A stretch of 64,000 bases of DNA, taken from assembly GCF_001557875.1 (NCBI RefSeq), contig NZ_LNRF01000001.1, positions 1,488,001 to 1,552,000 of the forward strand. Reading direction: 5' to 3'. The stretch is from Vibrio splendidus (lineage in GTDB: Bacteria; Pseudomonadota; Gammaproteobacteria; Enterobacterales; Vibrionaceae). The notes under the pieces were generated by a model. That model had not been told where the DNA came from, ran no database searches, and saw only the letters and a program-made list of their open reading frames with translations. The number at the start of each line of letters is the position of its first letter. Within the stretch, counting starts at the first letter, position 1. Positions 35,211 through 45,395 of this stretch are shown here, piece after piece. The position numbers and the translations under genes were made by a program.

Positions 35211-37793
35211 ATGAGCAAAAAGAAAATCGTCGTTGTTGGTAACGGCATGGTTGGACACAAATTTATCGACAACATCCTGCAATCAGAGAGTGATGAGTTT
35301 GATGTAATTACTTTTAGCGAAGAGCCAAGGCTAGCGTACGACCGTGTTCAGCTAACCGCCTACTTTAATGGTAAAACCGCTGATGACTTGTCATTAACCA
35401 GTGAAGAGTATTACCAAAGCAACGGCGTGAACTACTTGTTGAACCAGAAAGTCGCCAAGCTAGACACAGCCAATCAACAAGTCATCACTGAGAGTGGTCA
35501 TGTTGAAAGTTACGACAAGCTAATCTTGGCGACGGGCTCTTTCCCTTTTGTTCCCCCTATTCCCGGTAACGACCAAGAACACTGTCACGTTTATCGTACT
35601 ATCGAAGACTTAGACGCCATCGAGCTTTCAAGCAAGAGCAGTAAATCTGGCGTGGTCATTGGCGGGGGTCTGCTTGGCTTAGAAGCCGCAAACGCAGTCA
35701 AAAACCTTGGCTTAGAAACCCATGTGGTTGAATTCGCGCCTCGCCTAATGGCCGTTCAATTAGATGACGGTGGCGGTGCCCTACTGCGCAGAAAGATTGA
35801 AGACCTTGGTGTGCAAGTTCATACCGAGAAAGCGACCTCTGAAATCGTCGATGGCGAAAACGCTCGCTACCGCATGAACTTCGCCGATGGCACCCATTTA
35901 GAAACCGATATGATCGTATTCTCTGCAGGTATTCGCCCTCAAGATGAGCTAGCAAGAAGCTCTGATGTCGAGATTGGCGAGCGTGGCGGTATTGTCATCA
36001 ACAATCACTGTCAGACTAACATCGATAACGTCTACGCCATTGGTGAATGTGCGCTTTGGGACAACAAGATCTTCGGCTTAGTGGCGCCTGGTTATTCGAT
36101 GGCAAAAATCGCGGCTTCGCATATTGTCTCTGACGGTACTGACGACGCTACATTCACTGGCGCAGACATGAGCACTAAGCTCAAACTGCTTGGCGTCGAT
36201 GTTGCCAGTATTGGTGAAGTACACGGCAAGACGGAAGGCGCACAATCGTATACCTATAACGATGAAATCGAACAAGTTTATAAGCGCCTGATCATCTCAG
36301 CTGACGGCACAAAGATTGTCGGTGCAGTATTGGTTGGTGACGCAGAAGCCTATGGCTCGCTACTGCAAATCAAGCAAAACGATATGCCACTACCAGAGAA
36401 CCCATCGGTACTGATTTTACCTAACTTGGCGGACGATTCAGGTTCGGCAATGGGTGTTGAAGCTCTGCCAGACAGCGCTGTGATCTGTTCATGTTTTGAT
36501 GTGACCAAAGGCGACATTAAAAACGCGGTCTCTGCTGGCTGCACCACTATGGCTGCACTGAAAGAAACCACTAATGCTTCAACAGGTTGTGGCGGTTGTT
36601 CTGCTCTTGCTAAACAGGTTCTGGATAGTGAGCTAAGTAACCTAGGTGTTGAAGTCTCTAACGATATTTGTGAGCACTTTGCTTATTCTCGCCAAGAACT
36701 CACTGACATCATCCGCGTCAACAAAATTAAGACCTTTGATGAACTATTAGATTCTCACGGAAACGGACTAGGTTGTACCGTATGTAAGCCAGCAGTCGGT
36801 TCAATTTTGGCTTCTTACTGGAACGATTACATCCTCGAAGATCAACACATCGAACTGCAAGACACCAACGACATCTACCTCGGTAACATGCAAAAAGATG
36901 GCACCTACTCTGTGGTACCACGTATTGCTGGCGGTGAAATCACACCAGATAAGCTAATCGTGCTTGGTGAAGTCGCTAAAGAGTTCGACCTGTATACCAA
37001 AATCACAGGCGGTCAACGTGTCGACTTGTTTGGTGCGCAGCTGAACGAACTGCCGATCATCTGGAAAAAACTGATCGATGCAGGCTTTGAAACTGGCCAC
37101 GCCTACGGTAAATCGGTTCGTACTGTGAAATCGTGTGTTGGTAGCACTTGGTGTCGATACGGTGTCGACGACAGTGTTGGCTTAGCAATTCGACTTGAGA
37201 ACCGCTACAAAGGCTTACGCTCGCCACACAAGATCAAGTTTGCGGTTTCTGGCTGTACTCGCGAATGTGCAGAAGCGCAATCGAAAGACATTGGTGTTAT
37301 CGCAACTGACAAAGGTTGGAACCTCTACATCTGTGGTAACGGCGGTATGCGCCCTCGCCATGCAGACCTATTCGCCACTGATTTGGACGAAACCACACTG
37401 CTTCAATACATCGACCGCGTTTTGATGTTCTACACACGAACCGCAGACCGCCTACAACGTACATCGGTATGGATGGAGAACCTTGAAGGTGGCATTGAAT
37501 ACCTCAAGCAAGTCGTGATTGAAGACAAGCTCAACGTTGCTGAAGAACTCGAAGCGGACATCGCACTCAACATCGAGAAATACCAGTGTGAATGGAAAAC
37601 CACCATTGAAAACCCTGAAAAGATGAAGCGATTCCAGCACTACATCAACAGCGAAGAAATGGACACTAGCCTGTCATTCATAAAAGAGCGAGAGCAACGT
37701 TTTCCTAAGCCGAGTTTGAGTGATTCTTCGAATGCAAAACGCGATGAAAAGCTAACAAAAGCAGACCAAATCGAAGTCACGGAAGTTTCGTAA
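35211..37793 (+). CDS. nirB: nitrite reductase (NAD(P)H) large subunit
   Basis: 860 residues. It reduces nitrite to ammonium with siroheme and iron-sulfur clusters. An N-terminal FAD/NAD oxidoreductase region (VVVGNGMVGHKF; second dinucleotide fold GVVIGGGLLGLEAA near 145) is followed by a BFD-type [2Fe-2S] domain with CSCFDV and TGCGGC, then sulfite/nitrite reductase repeats. The siroheme/[4Fe-4S] cysteines lie in CVGSTWCRYG (about 641) and SGCTRECAEAQ (about 680). It is transcribed from the sigma-54 element, with nirD downstream. Confidence 0.95.
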   Translation: MSKKKIVVVGNGMVGHKFIDNILQSESDEFDVITFSEEPRLAYDRVQLTAYFNGKTADDLSLTSEEYYQSNGVNYLLNQKVAKLDTANQQVITESGHVESYDKLILATGSFPFVPPIPGNDQEHCHVYRTIEDLDAIELSSKSSKSGVVIGGGLLGLEAANAVKNLGLETHVVEFAPRLMAVQLDDGGGALLRRKIEDLGVQVHTEKATSEIVDGENARYRMNFADGTHLETDMIVFSAGIRPQDELARSSDVEIGERGGIVINNHCQTNIDNVYAIGECALWDNKIFGLVAPGYSMAKIAASHIVSDGTDDATFTGADMSTKLKLLGVDVASIGEVHGKTEGAQSYTYNDEIEQVYKRLIISADGTKIVGAVLVGDAEAYGSLLQIKQNDMPLPENPSVLILPNLADDSGSAMGVEALPDSAVICSCFDVTKGDIKNAVSAGCTTMAALKETTNASTGCGGCSALAKQVLDSELSNLGVEVSNDICEHFAYSRQELTDIIRVNKIKTFDELLDSHGNGLGCTVCKPAVGSILASYWNDYILEDQHIELQDTNDIYLGNMQKDGTYSVVPRIAGGEITPDKLIVLGEVAKEFDLYTKITGGQRVDLFGAQLNELPIIWKKLIDAGFETGHAYGKSVRTVKSCVGSTWCRYGVDDSVGLAIRLENRYKGLRSPHKIKFAVSGCTRECAEAQSKDIGVIATDKGWNLYICGNGGMRPRHADLFATDLDETTLLQYIDRVLMFYTRTADRLQRTSVWMENLEGGIEYLKQVVIEDKLNVAEELEADIALNIEKYQCEWKTTIENPEKMKRFQHYINSEEMDTSLSFIKEREQRFPKPSLSDSSNAKRDEKLTKADQIEVTEVS

Positions 37794-37930
37794 GCCTCAT
37801 TGAGTGAGTGAATCAGTAACAACGAAACCTAATATCGATAGTCGGCAGTGGCGCAGCCCAAGAAAACTGCTGCCGGCTATCACCCTAATTAAATTGATGA
37901 TTAGTTTTATATTTAGATCAGGAGAAAGTC

Positions 37931-38275
37931 ATGGAAAATTGGACAACCGTATGCAACACACGCGACCTAACTCCAAACGGGGGAATTTGCGCAAAAGTAG
38001 ACGACAACCAAGTGGCTATTTTTTACTGCAAACGCAGCGACACGCTTTATGGGCTCTCTAATTTCGACCCTATCGGCAAGGCGAATGTGATGTCACGTGG
38101 TATTATTGGCTCACTAAGCGGAGAGCCTTACGTGGCCTCGCCCTTATACAAGCAGCATTACCACTTAGAGACTGGCGAATGTCTTGAACAACCCGAGCTC
38201 AAGCTCGTGAAATTTGAAGTTCGCAAGCTAGGAGAACAAGTTCAAGTTCTCGCGCCGCTTGCTATCGCCAGTTAA
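37931..38275 (+). CDS. nirD: nitrite reductase (NAD(P)H) small subunit
   Basis: 114 residues. Rieske-like fold of NirD without the usual cluster-binding pairs: only AIFYCK and an unpaired Cys in GECLEQ are seen. It pairs with NirB. Length and the WTTVCNTRDLTPNGGICA start match the family. AGGAG ribosome site 7 nt upstream. The 137-bp gap from nirB contains no other gene. Confidence 0.92.
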   Translation: MENWTTVCNTRDLTPNGGICAKVDDNQVAIFYCKRSDTLYGLSNFDPIGKANVMSRGIIGSLSGEPYVASPLYKQHYHLETGECLEQPELKLVKFEVRKLGEQVQVLAPLAIAS

Positions 38276-38416
38276 CTAAACGCCGACATCATGATGCAAA
38301 CGCTTTATAGGCGTAAGCAATTTCGGCATAGGTTTTAGCCACATTAATGCGTTCGAGTTTCAAAAGTAACGCAGATGCTAAAACCGGGTAATTTCCAGAT
38401 TTAAAGGATTTAAACC

Positions 38417-39886
38417 ATGGATAACACAAAATTTTCGCTGCTTTCATTTACGGGTAAGATGAAAGTCTTACACCTAAGTTGGATGGCCTTTTTTATCACC
38501 TTTGTTGTGTGGTTCAACTTTGCCCCACTACTGCAAATGGTGAAAACATCACTGGGTCTTTCTACTGAAGAGATCAAAACACTCCTGATTCTCAACGTTG
38601 CATTAACCATTCCGGCGCGTGTCGCCATTGGTATGTTGACCGACAGGTATGGCCCAAGATTAGTCTACTCTTCGCTACTCGCTGTCTGTTCAATCCCTTG
38701 TTTTATGTTTGCTCTGGCAGACTCTTTCATTCAAGCGGCGATTGCACGTTTCCTATTAGGTTTCATTGGTGCAGGTTTCGTTGTTGGTATTCGTCTTGTG
38801 TCTGAGTGGTTCCCACACAATGAACTGGGTACAGCAGAAGGTATTTACGGCGGCTGGGGTAACTTCGGATCTGCAGCAGCGGCGTTTACACTTCCAACTC
38901 TAGCCCTAGCGTTTGGTGGGGAAGACGGCTGGCGTTATGCGGTCGGTATCACGGGTGTAATGAGCCTACTGTTCTCAGTGGTGTTCTACAAAAACGTATC
39001 CGACACACCAAAAGGGTCTACCTACTTCAAGCCTGCTCAAGTGACCGCAATGGAAGTAACATCAAAGGGTGACTTTTTCTTCCTACTTATTATGAAGATC
39101 CCAATGTACGCGGCACTGGCTCTGCTGGCTTGGAAACTGTCTCCATCAGGTATTGGCATGTTGTCTGACATGGCGGTTTACGCTGTATATGCATGTTTAG
39201 CTGCGCTGTATGTATACGAAGTGTCTCAAGTTTGGAAAGTAAACAAGAACGTATTTAAAGAAGAAGTGCCTGAAATTCACCAATATAAATTCAAGCAAGT
39301 CGCAGTGTTAAACGTGTTGTATTTCGCAACCTTTGGTTCAGAACTCGCCGTCGTTTCTATGTTACCGCTATTCTTTTCGGAGACGTTTGAATTAACGCCC
39401 GTTCTTGCGGGTATGGTCGCTTCGGCTTATGCCTTCATGAACCTGATGTCTCGCCCTGGTGGCGGTTGGATTTCTGACAAATTCGGTCGTAAACCAACGC
39501 TACTGATACTAACGGCAGGTTTAGCTGTGGGTTACTTCGCAATGGGTCAGGTAGAGAGCACATGGCCAGTATGGTTAGCGGTTGTTGCGGCAATGGCGTG
39601 TTCGTTCTTCGTACAAGCGGGGGAAGGTGCGGTGTTTGCAACAGTGCCACTGATTAAACGTCGTATGACAGGCCAAATCGCAGGTATGACTGGCGCTTAC
39701 GGTAACGTTGGCGCGGTGGTTTACCTTACCGTATTGTCATTCGTGAGCTATCAAACATTCTTCTTAGTGATTGCTGCGACAGCGGTACTTGGTTTTGTGA
39801 CTCTGTTCTTTATGGAAGAACCAAACGGACAAATCGCTGAGGTAAACGACGATGGCAGTGTCACGCTGATCAATGTTTCGAGTTAG
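38417..39886 (+). CDS. nitrate/nitrite transporter (NarK/NasA family MFS)
   Basis: 489 residues, 12 predicted helices, major facilitator. The nitrate-porter signatures are visible in GFIGAGFVVGIRLVSEWF (about 115-130), GGWGNFGSAAAAFTLP (about 150) and the later AGMTGAYGNVGAVVY (about 420). It imports nitrate, or exports nitrite, for the nas/nir pathway. An AAGGA site precedes the ATG. It lies between nirD and the kinase gene and is likely co-transcribed with nirBD. Confidence 0.93.
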   Translation: MDNTKFSLLSFTGKMKVLHLSWMAFFITFVVWFNFAPLLQMVKTSLGLSTEEIKTLLILNVALTIPARVAIGMLTDRYGPRLVYSSLLAVCSIPCFMFALADSFIQAAIARFLLGFIGAGFVVGIRLVSEWFPHNELGTAEGIYGGWGNFGSAAAAFTLPTLALAFGGEDGWRYAVGITGVMSLLFSVVFYKNVSDTPKGSTYFKPAQVTAMEVTSKGDFFFLLIMKIPMYAALALLAWKLSPSGIGMLSDMAVYAVYACLAALYVYEVSQVWKVNKNVFKEEVPEIHQYKFKQVAVLNVLYFATFGSELAVVSMLPLFFSETFELTPVLAGMVASAYAFMNLMSRPGGGWISDKFGRKPTLLILTAGLAVGYFAMGQVESTWPVWLAVVAAMACSFFVQAGEGAVFATVPLIKRRMTGQIAGMTGAYGNVGAVVYLTVLSFVSYQTFFLVIAATAVLGFVTLFFMEEPNGQIAEVNDDGSVTLINVSS

Positions 39887-40054
39887 TCCCAGCACTAACA
39901 TGAAACACTGAATTATTGAATCGGGAGTGGTACTAAGGTGTGTTTCACCACTTTGGTACTGCGTTCAAAGGCTCTAGGTTCACTAGGGCTTTTGTTCTTC
40001 CTAGGATGTTCTCTCAAGGACCTGAGAGAAGACCAATTAAGAAGAAGAGCAGTT

Positions 40055-41845
40055 ATGACAATTTCATTCAACCAAGGGCAAGTCATCACGCCAGAATCTA
40101 ATAACCAGTTAACGCTCAAGTTTGGTGGTTATTCGAATAAAGGCATCCGTGATGAAAACCAAGACGCCATCATTGTAAAACACCCTAAAACTCGCGCGGA
40201 GCAAGAGTTGAAAGGCAGTGTTGCCTGCATAGCAGACGGCGCGAGTTGCAGTGAACACGGCCAGAAAGCCAGCCACACCAGCGTGATGCAGTTTATCGAC
40301 GACTATTACGCAACGCCACAAAGTTGGAGCATTCAGCGCTCGGCTCAGAAAGTCTTAAAGTCACTCAACTCTTGGCTCTTCAATACCTCTGTTTCTAATA
40401 TTCATTCCGCACAACAAGTTAACCACAACGCCCTAGTTTCGACTTTCAGCAGCGTGATATTAAAATCAAACACCGCGCATTTATTCCATGTCGGTGACAG
40501 CCGTATCTACTTATTAAGAAATGGTGAATTGCGCCAACTGACACGCGACCATACGCGCAAGAATATGGGGCAGAAGCATTACCTAACACGCGCCTTAGGC
40601 ATGGACAACCAACTCAACGTTGACTATCAAACACTTCCCATCAAGAAAAACGACTGCTTTATCCTGACATCTGATGGCGTACACGAGTTCGTTTCTCCCA
40701 ACACGTTCAAGGAACATATCGACAAACCCGGCGTTGATTTCGAACACGCTGCACAAACGATCTGTAATACCGCTTTAAGTCACAACAGTTCAGACAACGT
40801 AAGCTGCTTGATTGTGCAAGTTAACCACCTACCTAAGCCTTCGCTCATTGAATTCCATGAAAAACTGGCTAAACGTGCCATCCCACCCGCTTTAAAACTC
40901 GGGCAAAGTATCGACAACTTTATGGTACTTGAGGTGTTGTATGCAGGCACTAGAAGCCATGTGTATCGTGTGATGCAGAAAGAGACACAAACCGAGTTCG
41001 TGTTGAAGGTCCCTTCTGTTCAATATCACGATAGTCCTTCGCAACTCCGAGCGTTCTTTAATGAACAATGGGCGGGGCTATTACTGCACAACAAGAAAAT
41101 CATGAAGGTTTACCCAACGCCAGAGCACTCGCAATTCTTATATCAAATCTGCGAATGGGTCGAAGGTATCACGCTAAGACAATGGATGTACGATAATCCA
41201 AAGCCGTCACTCAATGAAGTGCGTGAAATCTTAGAAAAAATCACGCAAGGTATTCGAGTATTACAACGCGCAGACATGGTGCATCGAGACTTAAAGCCCG
41301 AGAACATCATGATTCAACGTGATGGTGAGATAAAAATCATCGACCTTGGTGCAGTGTTAGTGAGGGGCCTTGAAGAGGGAGAGCTCACAGACAAGGACGA
41401 CACACCATTAGGCGCGGTCAATTATATTGCACCAGAAACCATCAAGCACAATACGGCGACCACTAGTTCAGATTTGTTCTCTATCGCAGTGATCGGCTAT
41501 GAAATGCTAACGGGTACATTGCCCTACTCTGAGATGACCGCACAATCGCTTAATCAATCTCGTCACCATCGGTGGGAATATCAACCGATCACACAAAAAC
41601 GGTCTGACTTACCAAGTTGGGTGGATTTGGTGTTACAAAAAGCCTGTGCGGAATCGCCAAGCGAGCGTCATCAAGTGTTGGGGGATTTTGTGGCAGACCT
41701 TTACACACCGAACCAAAGCTTGGTGAAAAGCAAAGCCAAGCAACCTTTAATAAACCGAAACCCAATCCAGTTTTGGAAAGTGTTGGCCTTGTTGCTCGGC
41801 ATTGTTGCCATTGTAGAGTTTGGCTTATTGCTTAGTTCTAACTAA
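40055..41845 (+). CDS. bifunctional PP2C phosphatase / Ser-Thr protein kinase
   Basis: 596 residues. The N-terminal PP2C phosphatase (about 20-255) has RDENQDAII, ADGASCSEHG, GDSRIYLLR, LTSDGVHEF and DNVSCLIVQ, so its metal ligands are present. The C-terminal kinase (about 285-545) has the Lys in FVLKVPS, the catalytic loop HRDLKPENIM (Asp412), IIDLGAV in place of DFG, and the PETIK activation loop. A final helix (about 575-592, VLALLLGIVAIVEFGLLL) anchors it in the inner membrane. Its place after the nitrate transporter suggests it tunes nitrate assimilation. The ATG at 40055 begins the conserved region; the longer frame is unlikely. Confidence 0.88.
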   Translation: MTISFNQGQVITPESNNQLTLKFGGYSNKGIRDENQDAIIVKHPKTRAEQELKGSVACIADGASCSEHGQKASHTSVMQFIDDYYATPQSWSIQRSAQKVLKSLNSWLFNTSVSNIHSAQQVNHNALVSTFSSVILKSNTAHLFHVGDSRIYLLRNGELRQLTRDHTRKNMGQKHYLTRALGMDNQLNVDYQTLPIKKNDCFILTSDGVHEFVSPNTFKEHIDKPGVDFEHAAQTICNTALSHNSSDNVSCLIVQVNHLPKPSLIEFHEKLAKRAIPPALKLGQSIDNFMVLEVLYAGTRSHVYRVMQKETQTEFVLKVPSVQYHDSPSQLRAFFNEQWAGLLLHNKKIMKVYPTPEHSQFLYQICEWVEGITLRQWMYDNPKPSLNEVREILEKITQGIRVLQRADMVHRDLKPENIMIQRDGEIKIIDLGAVLVRGLEEGELTDKDDTPLGAVNYIAPETIKHNTATTSSDLFSIAVIGYEMLTGTLPYSEMTAQSLNQSRHHRWEYQPITQKRSDLPSWVDLVLQKACAESPSERHQVLGDFVADLYTPNQSLVKSKAKQPLINRNPIQFWKVLALLLGIVAIVEFGLLLSSN

Positions 41846-41869
41846 ACCTTAAGATCAAGCTAACCGCGT

Positions 41870-42874
41870 TTAGCCTCGTTTTACTAAGCTTCTTGGCACT
41901 AACTCAATGCCAGCTTGATAGCGTTTAGCTGATGCGTTCAAAGCAAGTGCAAAAGCACTATCGGCAATGACTTCAAATTGCTGCGGCAGTGAGTGAACCT
42001 TAAAAGGTAAGAAGTCCAATAAACGGTTATCACCAAAGGTTGCCAGCTTTACTTGCTTGATCAGTTCAGGCTTTTCGACCATTACATCCAGTACACCTTC
42101 TAACAAGGTGTAAGACATAGTGACAATGGCATCAGGGACTGTACCTTTAGCAATCCAACCCTCAAAAACCTCACGTCCAGATTCTCTGTCAAAGTGTTCA
42201 CCATAACCCACAACCATCGGCTTGTTTTCTGTTAACCCTGTTTGTTGAGTATGTGCTTTGTTCGCTGCTTCAAAACCCAACTGACGCTCACGTGAAATGT
42301 TCAGATCAGGTAACGCGCCGATTAAACCAACACTATGGATGCTGTCATCAAGAATCGAGTGAGTCAGCTCAAATGCGGCTTCGAAATCTTCACTGATCAC
42401 ACACGCAAAGTGCTCATCATCTAACGGACGGTCAATCGCGATTACGGGTGTACCTGAGTTTTGCAGCTTCAAGTAAAACTCATTGGCGTCTGGCATTGAG
42501 CTCGCCACCAGCAAAGCATCGATACGACGACTCACTAAAGCTTCGGCTACTTTGCGTTCGGTTTCTGCATCATCATCAGAGCAACCAATCAAAATCTGGT
42601 AGCCCACTTTACGTGAGTTCTGCTCTATCAATTTAGCTAAACGCGCGTAACTGCTGTTTTCGAGATCAGGAATAATCAAACCAAATGAACGGCTATTACC
42701 AGCGCGCAGCGAAGAAGCAGCATGGTCTGGACGGTAATTATACTCGTCGACAACCGCCATGACTTTTTGCTGAGTCTTTTCACTAATTCTGTATTTCTGC
42801 GCCTTGCCGTTGATGACATAACTGGCCGTGGTTTTCGATACTCCAGCCAATTTAGCAATTTCATCAAGTGTCAT
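41870..42874 (-). CDS. cra: catabolite repressor/activator Cra (FruR)
   Basis: 334 residues, exactly the length of E. coli Cra. LacI-type helix-turn-helix TLDEIAKLAGVSKTTASYVI is followed by a hinge and an effector domain that binds fructose 1-phosphate or fructose 1,6-bisphosphate. The ATG at 42874 is chosen because the conserved N terminus starts there with an AGGT site upstream; the longer frame adds 53 atypical residues. It is divergent from fruBKA, with Cra-type palindromes between them, so it should control both genes. Confidence 0.93.
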   Translation of the reverse strand: MTLDEIAKLAGVSKTTASYVINGKAQKYRISEKTQQKVMAVVDEYNYRPDHAASSLRAGNSRSFGLIIPDLENSSYARLAKLIEQNSRKVGYQILIGCSDDDAETERKVAEALVSRRIDALLVASSMPDANEFYLKLQNSGTPVIAIDRPLDDEHFACVISEDFEAAFELTHSILDDSIHSVGLIGALPDLNISRERQLGFEAANKAHTQQTGLTENKPMVVGYGEHFDRESGREVFEGWIAKGTVPDAIVTMSYTLLEGVLDVMVEKPELIKQVKLATFGDNRLLDFLPFKVHSLPQQFEVIADSAFALALNASAKRYQAGIELVPRSLVKRG

Positions 42875-42945
42875 ATGGGTGACCTGTATTTTGTGCGTAG
42901 GATCATATAACCAATGATCTGATCCTCGGATTAGTTGAATTATAT

Positions 42946-42961
42946 GCTGAATCGATTCAGT
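42946..42961. promoter_or_regulatory. Cra operator 1
   Basis: GCTGAATCGATTCAGT carries a perfect 14-bp palindrome core (CTGAATCGATTCAG), the classic Cra/FruR site, about 70 bp upstream of cra. Confidence 0.9.
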
Positions 42962-42967
42962 ATAAAA

Positions 42968-42983
42968 GCTGAAAGGATTCAGC
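42968..42983. promoter_or_regulatory. Cra operator 2
   Basis: GCTGAAAGGATTCAGC, 6 bp beyond the first, one imperfect arm. The tandem pair points to autoregulation of cra. Confidence 0.82.
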
Positions 42984-43138
42984 AAAATCTGAAAAGTGAC
43001 TTCAATCATCCTTTTGTATGGATTGAGCGTCATTTGTTGTGATTCAACTTCTCGTTATTAACGAAACTTAAATTACGACACGCAGCAAAACTATTTTGAG
43101 AACCAAAATCGGCTTTGCTGAATTTTTTTACACCGAAT

Positions 43139-43154
43139 GCTGAACCGATTCAGC
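43139..43154. promoter_or_regulatory. Cra operator 3 (fruB-proximal)
   Basis: GCTGAACCGATTCAGC, a near-perfect palindrome about 105 bp before fruB, placed to repress the fructose operon. Confidence 0.88.
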
Positions 43155-43259
43155 TAAGATAGAACAAAGAGCAAAGCAACGAGTTAAGCTCCATAAATCT
43201 TGCTCTAGACTGAATCGTAGCGATACACAAATTCTCAAGCGATACGCTAAAGAGGCACC

Positions 43260-44393
43260 ATGCTTAAATTATCAAAATCTGACATCACTCTCGGTCAAAC
43301 GGCCGATGACAAATTCAAAGCTATCCAGAACATTGCTGGCGACCTAACCGCGAAAGGCTTAGTTGACTCTGGCTACGTTGAAGGAATGCTGAACCGTGAA
43401 AACCAGAACTCTACGTACCTAGGTAACGGCATCGCGATTCCTCACGGAACCACTGACACTCGTAGCCTAGTAAAAGAGACTGGCGTAGCAGTACACCACT
43501 TCCCTGAAGGTATTGATTGGGCAGACGGCAACCGCGTTTACGTGGCAATTGGTATTGCTGCTAAATCTGACGAGCACTTAGGCATCCTTAAGCAGCTAAC
43601 AAAAGTGCTGGCGGCAGACGGTGTTGAAGAGAAATTAAAGCAAGCGAAATCAGAAGACGAAATCATCGCTCTACTTAACGGCGAAGTTCAGCTTGAAGCC
43701 GACCTAGACGCATCTTTAGTTCAGCTACTGTTCCCTGCAAGCGACATGATTCAAATGTCGGCAGTCGCGGGTGGCCTTCTTAAGAACACGGGTTGCACTG
43801 ACAACACATTCGTTGCTGACCTAGTAACAAAAACACCGACTCACCTAGGCCAAGGCCTGTGGTTGTTGGGCAGCGACAAAGGCGTAACTCGCACTGGCGT
43901 ATCGTTTGTTTCAACAGCGAACCATTGTGAATACGAAGGCACACCAGTGAAAGCATTGGTAGCATTCGCCGCTTGTAACAGCGCACACCAATCAATTCTG
44001 GCTAACCTAAGCAAGATGGTTTTCGAAGGTAAACAGCAACAACTGTTAACTGCGGATGCAGCACAAGTGATTGGCCTTCTGAAAGGTGAAGCGGTTTCTA
44101 CAGCATCTCAAGACGATGACAACTGCGCAGTATTCAAAATCAAAAACGCGCACGGCCTACACGCTCGCCCAGGTGCAATGCTGGTAGCAGAAGCGAAGAA
44201 ATTCGAATCAACTATCCGCGTATCAAACCTAGATGGTGACGGAAAAGAAGTGAACGCGAAGAGCTTGATGAAAGTAATCGCACTTGGCGTTAAACACGGC
44301 CACCAGCTTCAGTTTGTTGCCGAAGGTGATGATGCAGCACAAGCACTTGAATCGATTGGTAAAGCTATCGCTTCAGGCCTTGGCGAAGGTTAA
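43260..44393 (+). CDS. fruB: fructose PTS diphosphoryl transfer protein FruB
   Basis: 377 residues. IIA-Fru domain (about 1-145) with phospho-His62 in AIPHGTTD, a central linker domain (about 150-280), and a C-terminal HPr domain (about 290-375) with phospho-His301 in HGLHARPGAML. It takes phosphate from enzyme I and passes it to FruA, so fructose uptake needs no separate HPr. First gene of the fruBKA operon, behind the Cra operator. Confidence 0.95.
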   Translation: MLKLSKSDITLGQTADDKFKAIQNIAGDLTAKGLVDSGYVEGMLNRENQNSTYLGNGIAIPHGTTDTRSLVKETGVAVHHFPEGIDWADGNRVYVAIGIAAKSDEHLGILKQLTKVLAADGVEEKLKQAKSEDEIIALLNGEVQLEADLDASLVQLLFPASDMIQMSAVAGGLLKNTGCTDNTFVADLVTKTPTHLGQGLWLLGSDKGVTRTGVSFVSTANHCEYEGTPVKALVAFAACNSAHQSILANLSKMVFEGKQQQLLTADAAQVIGLLKGEAVSTASQDDDNCAVFKIKNAHGLHARPGAMLVAEAKKFESTIRVSNLDGDGKEVNAKSLMKVIALGVKHGHQLQFVAEGDDAAQALESIGKAIASGLGEG

Positions 44394-44402
44394 GGAGTCG
44401 AT

Positions 44403-45380
44403 ATGTCTGATAAACAAATCAAAGCCGTTACCGTTACGCTAAACCCTGCCCTAGACCTAACAGGTGCTATCGACGCTCTGAATGTCGGCTCAGTTAGCCT
44501 AGTAAACAAAGGCTCTCTGCATGCAGCAGGCAAAGGCGTAAACGTAGCCAAAGTACTTTCAGAGCTTGGCGCAAAAGTTACCGTAACAGGTTTCCTTGGT
44601 CGCAATAATGAAGAAGCCTTCTGCCAACTGTTCGAACAGATGGGCGCAACGGACCGCTTCATCCGTGTTGATGGCGCAACTCGTATTAACGTGAAACTGG
44701 TAGAGAATTCAGGCCAAGTTAGCGACATCAACTTCCCTGGTGTTCCTGTTAATGCTGACGCTATCAAAGCGTTTGAAGAAACTTTGTTAGAGCTTGCAGA
44801 AACGCACGATTACTTCGTGATTGCAGGCAGCTTGCCGCAAGGCGTATCACCAGAGCTTTGCGCTTCTTGGGTACAACGCCTGCGTGACCTAGGTAAAAAG
44901 GTCTTGTTCGACAGCAGCCGTGACGCACTTAAAGCCGGTATCAATGCACAACCATGGTTAATCAAACCAAACGATGAAGAGCTGTCTCAGCTGTTCAATG
45001 CCGAACTAACCACACGTGACCAATGCCAACACGCAGGCCAAGCCCTAAGTGAAAAAGGCATCGATAACATCGTGGTATCACTTGGCGCTGAAGGCGTGAT
45101 GTGGCTTAACCAAGGTGAATGGCTACATGCTCAGCCACCGCGTATGCAAGTAGTAAGCACAGTAGGCGCAGGTGACACATTGGTTGCTGGCCTATGTTGG
45201 GGTCACATGCAACAGATGCCAAAACCAGAACTTATTAAATTCGCAACCGCCCTATCTGCTCTAGCAGTTTCACAGGTAGGTGTGGGCATCACCAGCCAAC
45301 AAGAGCTGGATTCAGTACTACAAAATATCCAATTACAGTCGCTTAGTGCTCCAACTATCCAGTTAGACACAAGCAAATAG
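44403..45380 (+). CDS. fruK: 1-phosphofructokinase FruK
   Basis: 325 residues, PfkB family. It phosphorylates fructose 1-phosphate to fructose 1,6-bisphosphate. VTLNPALDLTGAID start, AAGKGVNVAKVLSELGA (about 40) and the anion-hole motif GAGDTLVAG (about 255) mark the sites. It starts 9 nt after the fruB stop, with a GGAG ribosome site spanning the gap, so translation is coupled. Confidence 0.95.
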   Translation: MSDKQIKAVTVTLNPALDLTGAIDALNVGSVSLVNKGSLHAAGKGVNVAKVLSELGAKVTVTGFLGRNNEEAFCQLFEQMGATDRFIRVDGATRINVKLVENSGQVSDINFPGVPVNADAIKAFEETLLELAETHDYFVIAGSLPQGVSPELCASWVQRLRDLGKKVLFDSSRDALKAGINAQPWLIKPNDEELSQLFNAELTTRDQCQHAGQALSEKGIDNIVVSLGAEGVMWLNQGEWLHAQPPRMQVVSTVGAGDTLVAGLCWGHMQQMPKPELIKFATALSALAVSQVGVGITSQQELDSVLQNIQLQSLSAPTIQLDTSK

Positions 45381-45395
45381 GACAAAAGGTTTATT

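Larger units (their letters stand above)
42875..43259. other. cra-fruB control region
   Basis: 385 bp with three clear Cra-type palindromes (entered separately), and a further weak half-site CTGAATCGTAGC near 43210. No coding sequence. Confidence 0.75.

Noticed and set aside
37804..38061. Plus-strand 85-residue frame before nirD
   Set aside because: It overlaps the real nirD in another frame and has no ribosome site; the nirD start has AGGAG.
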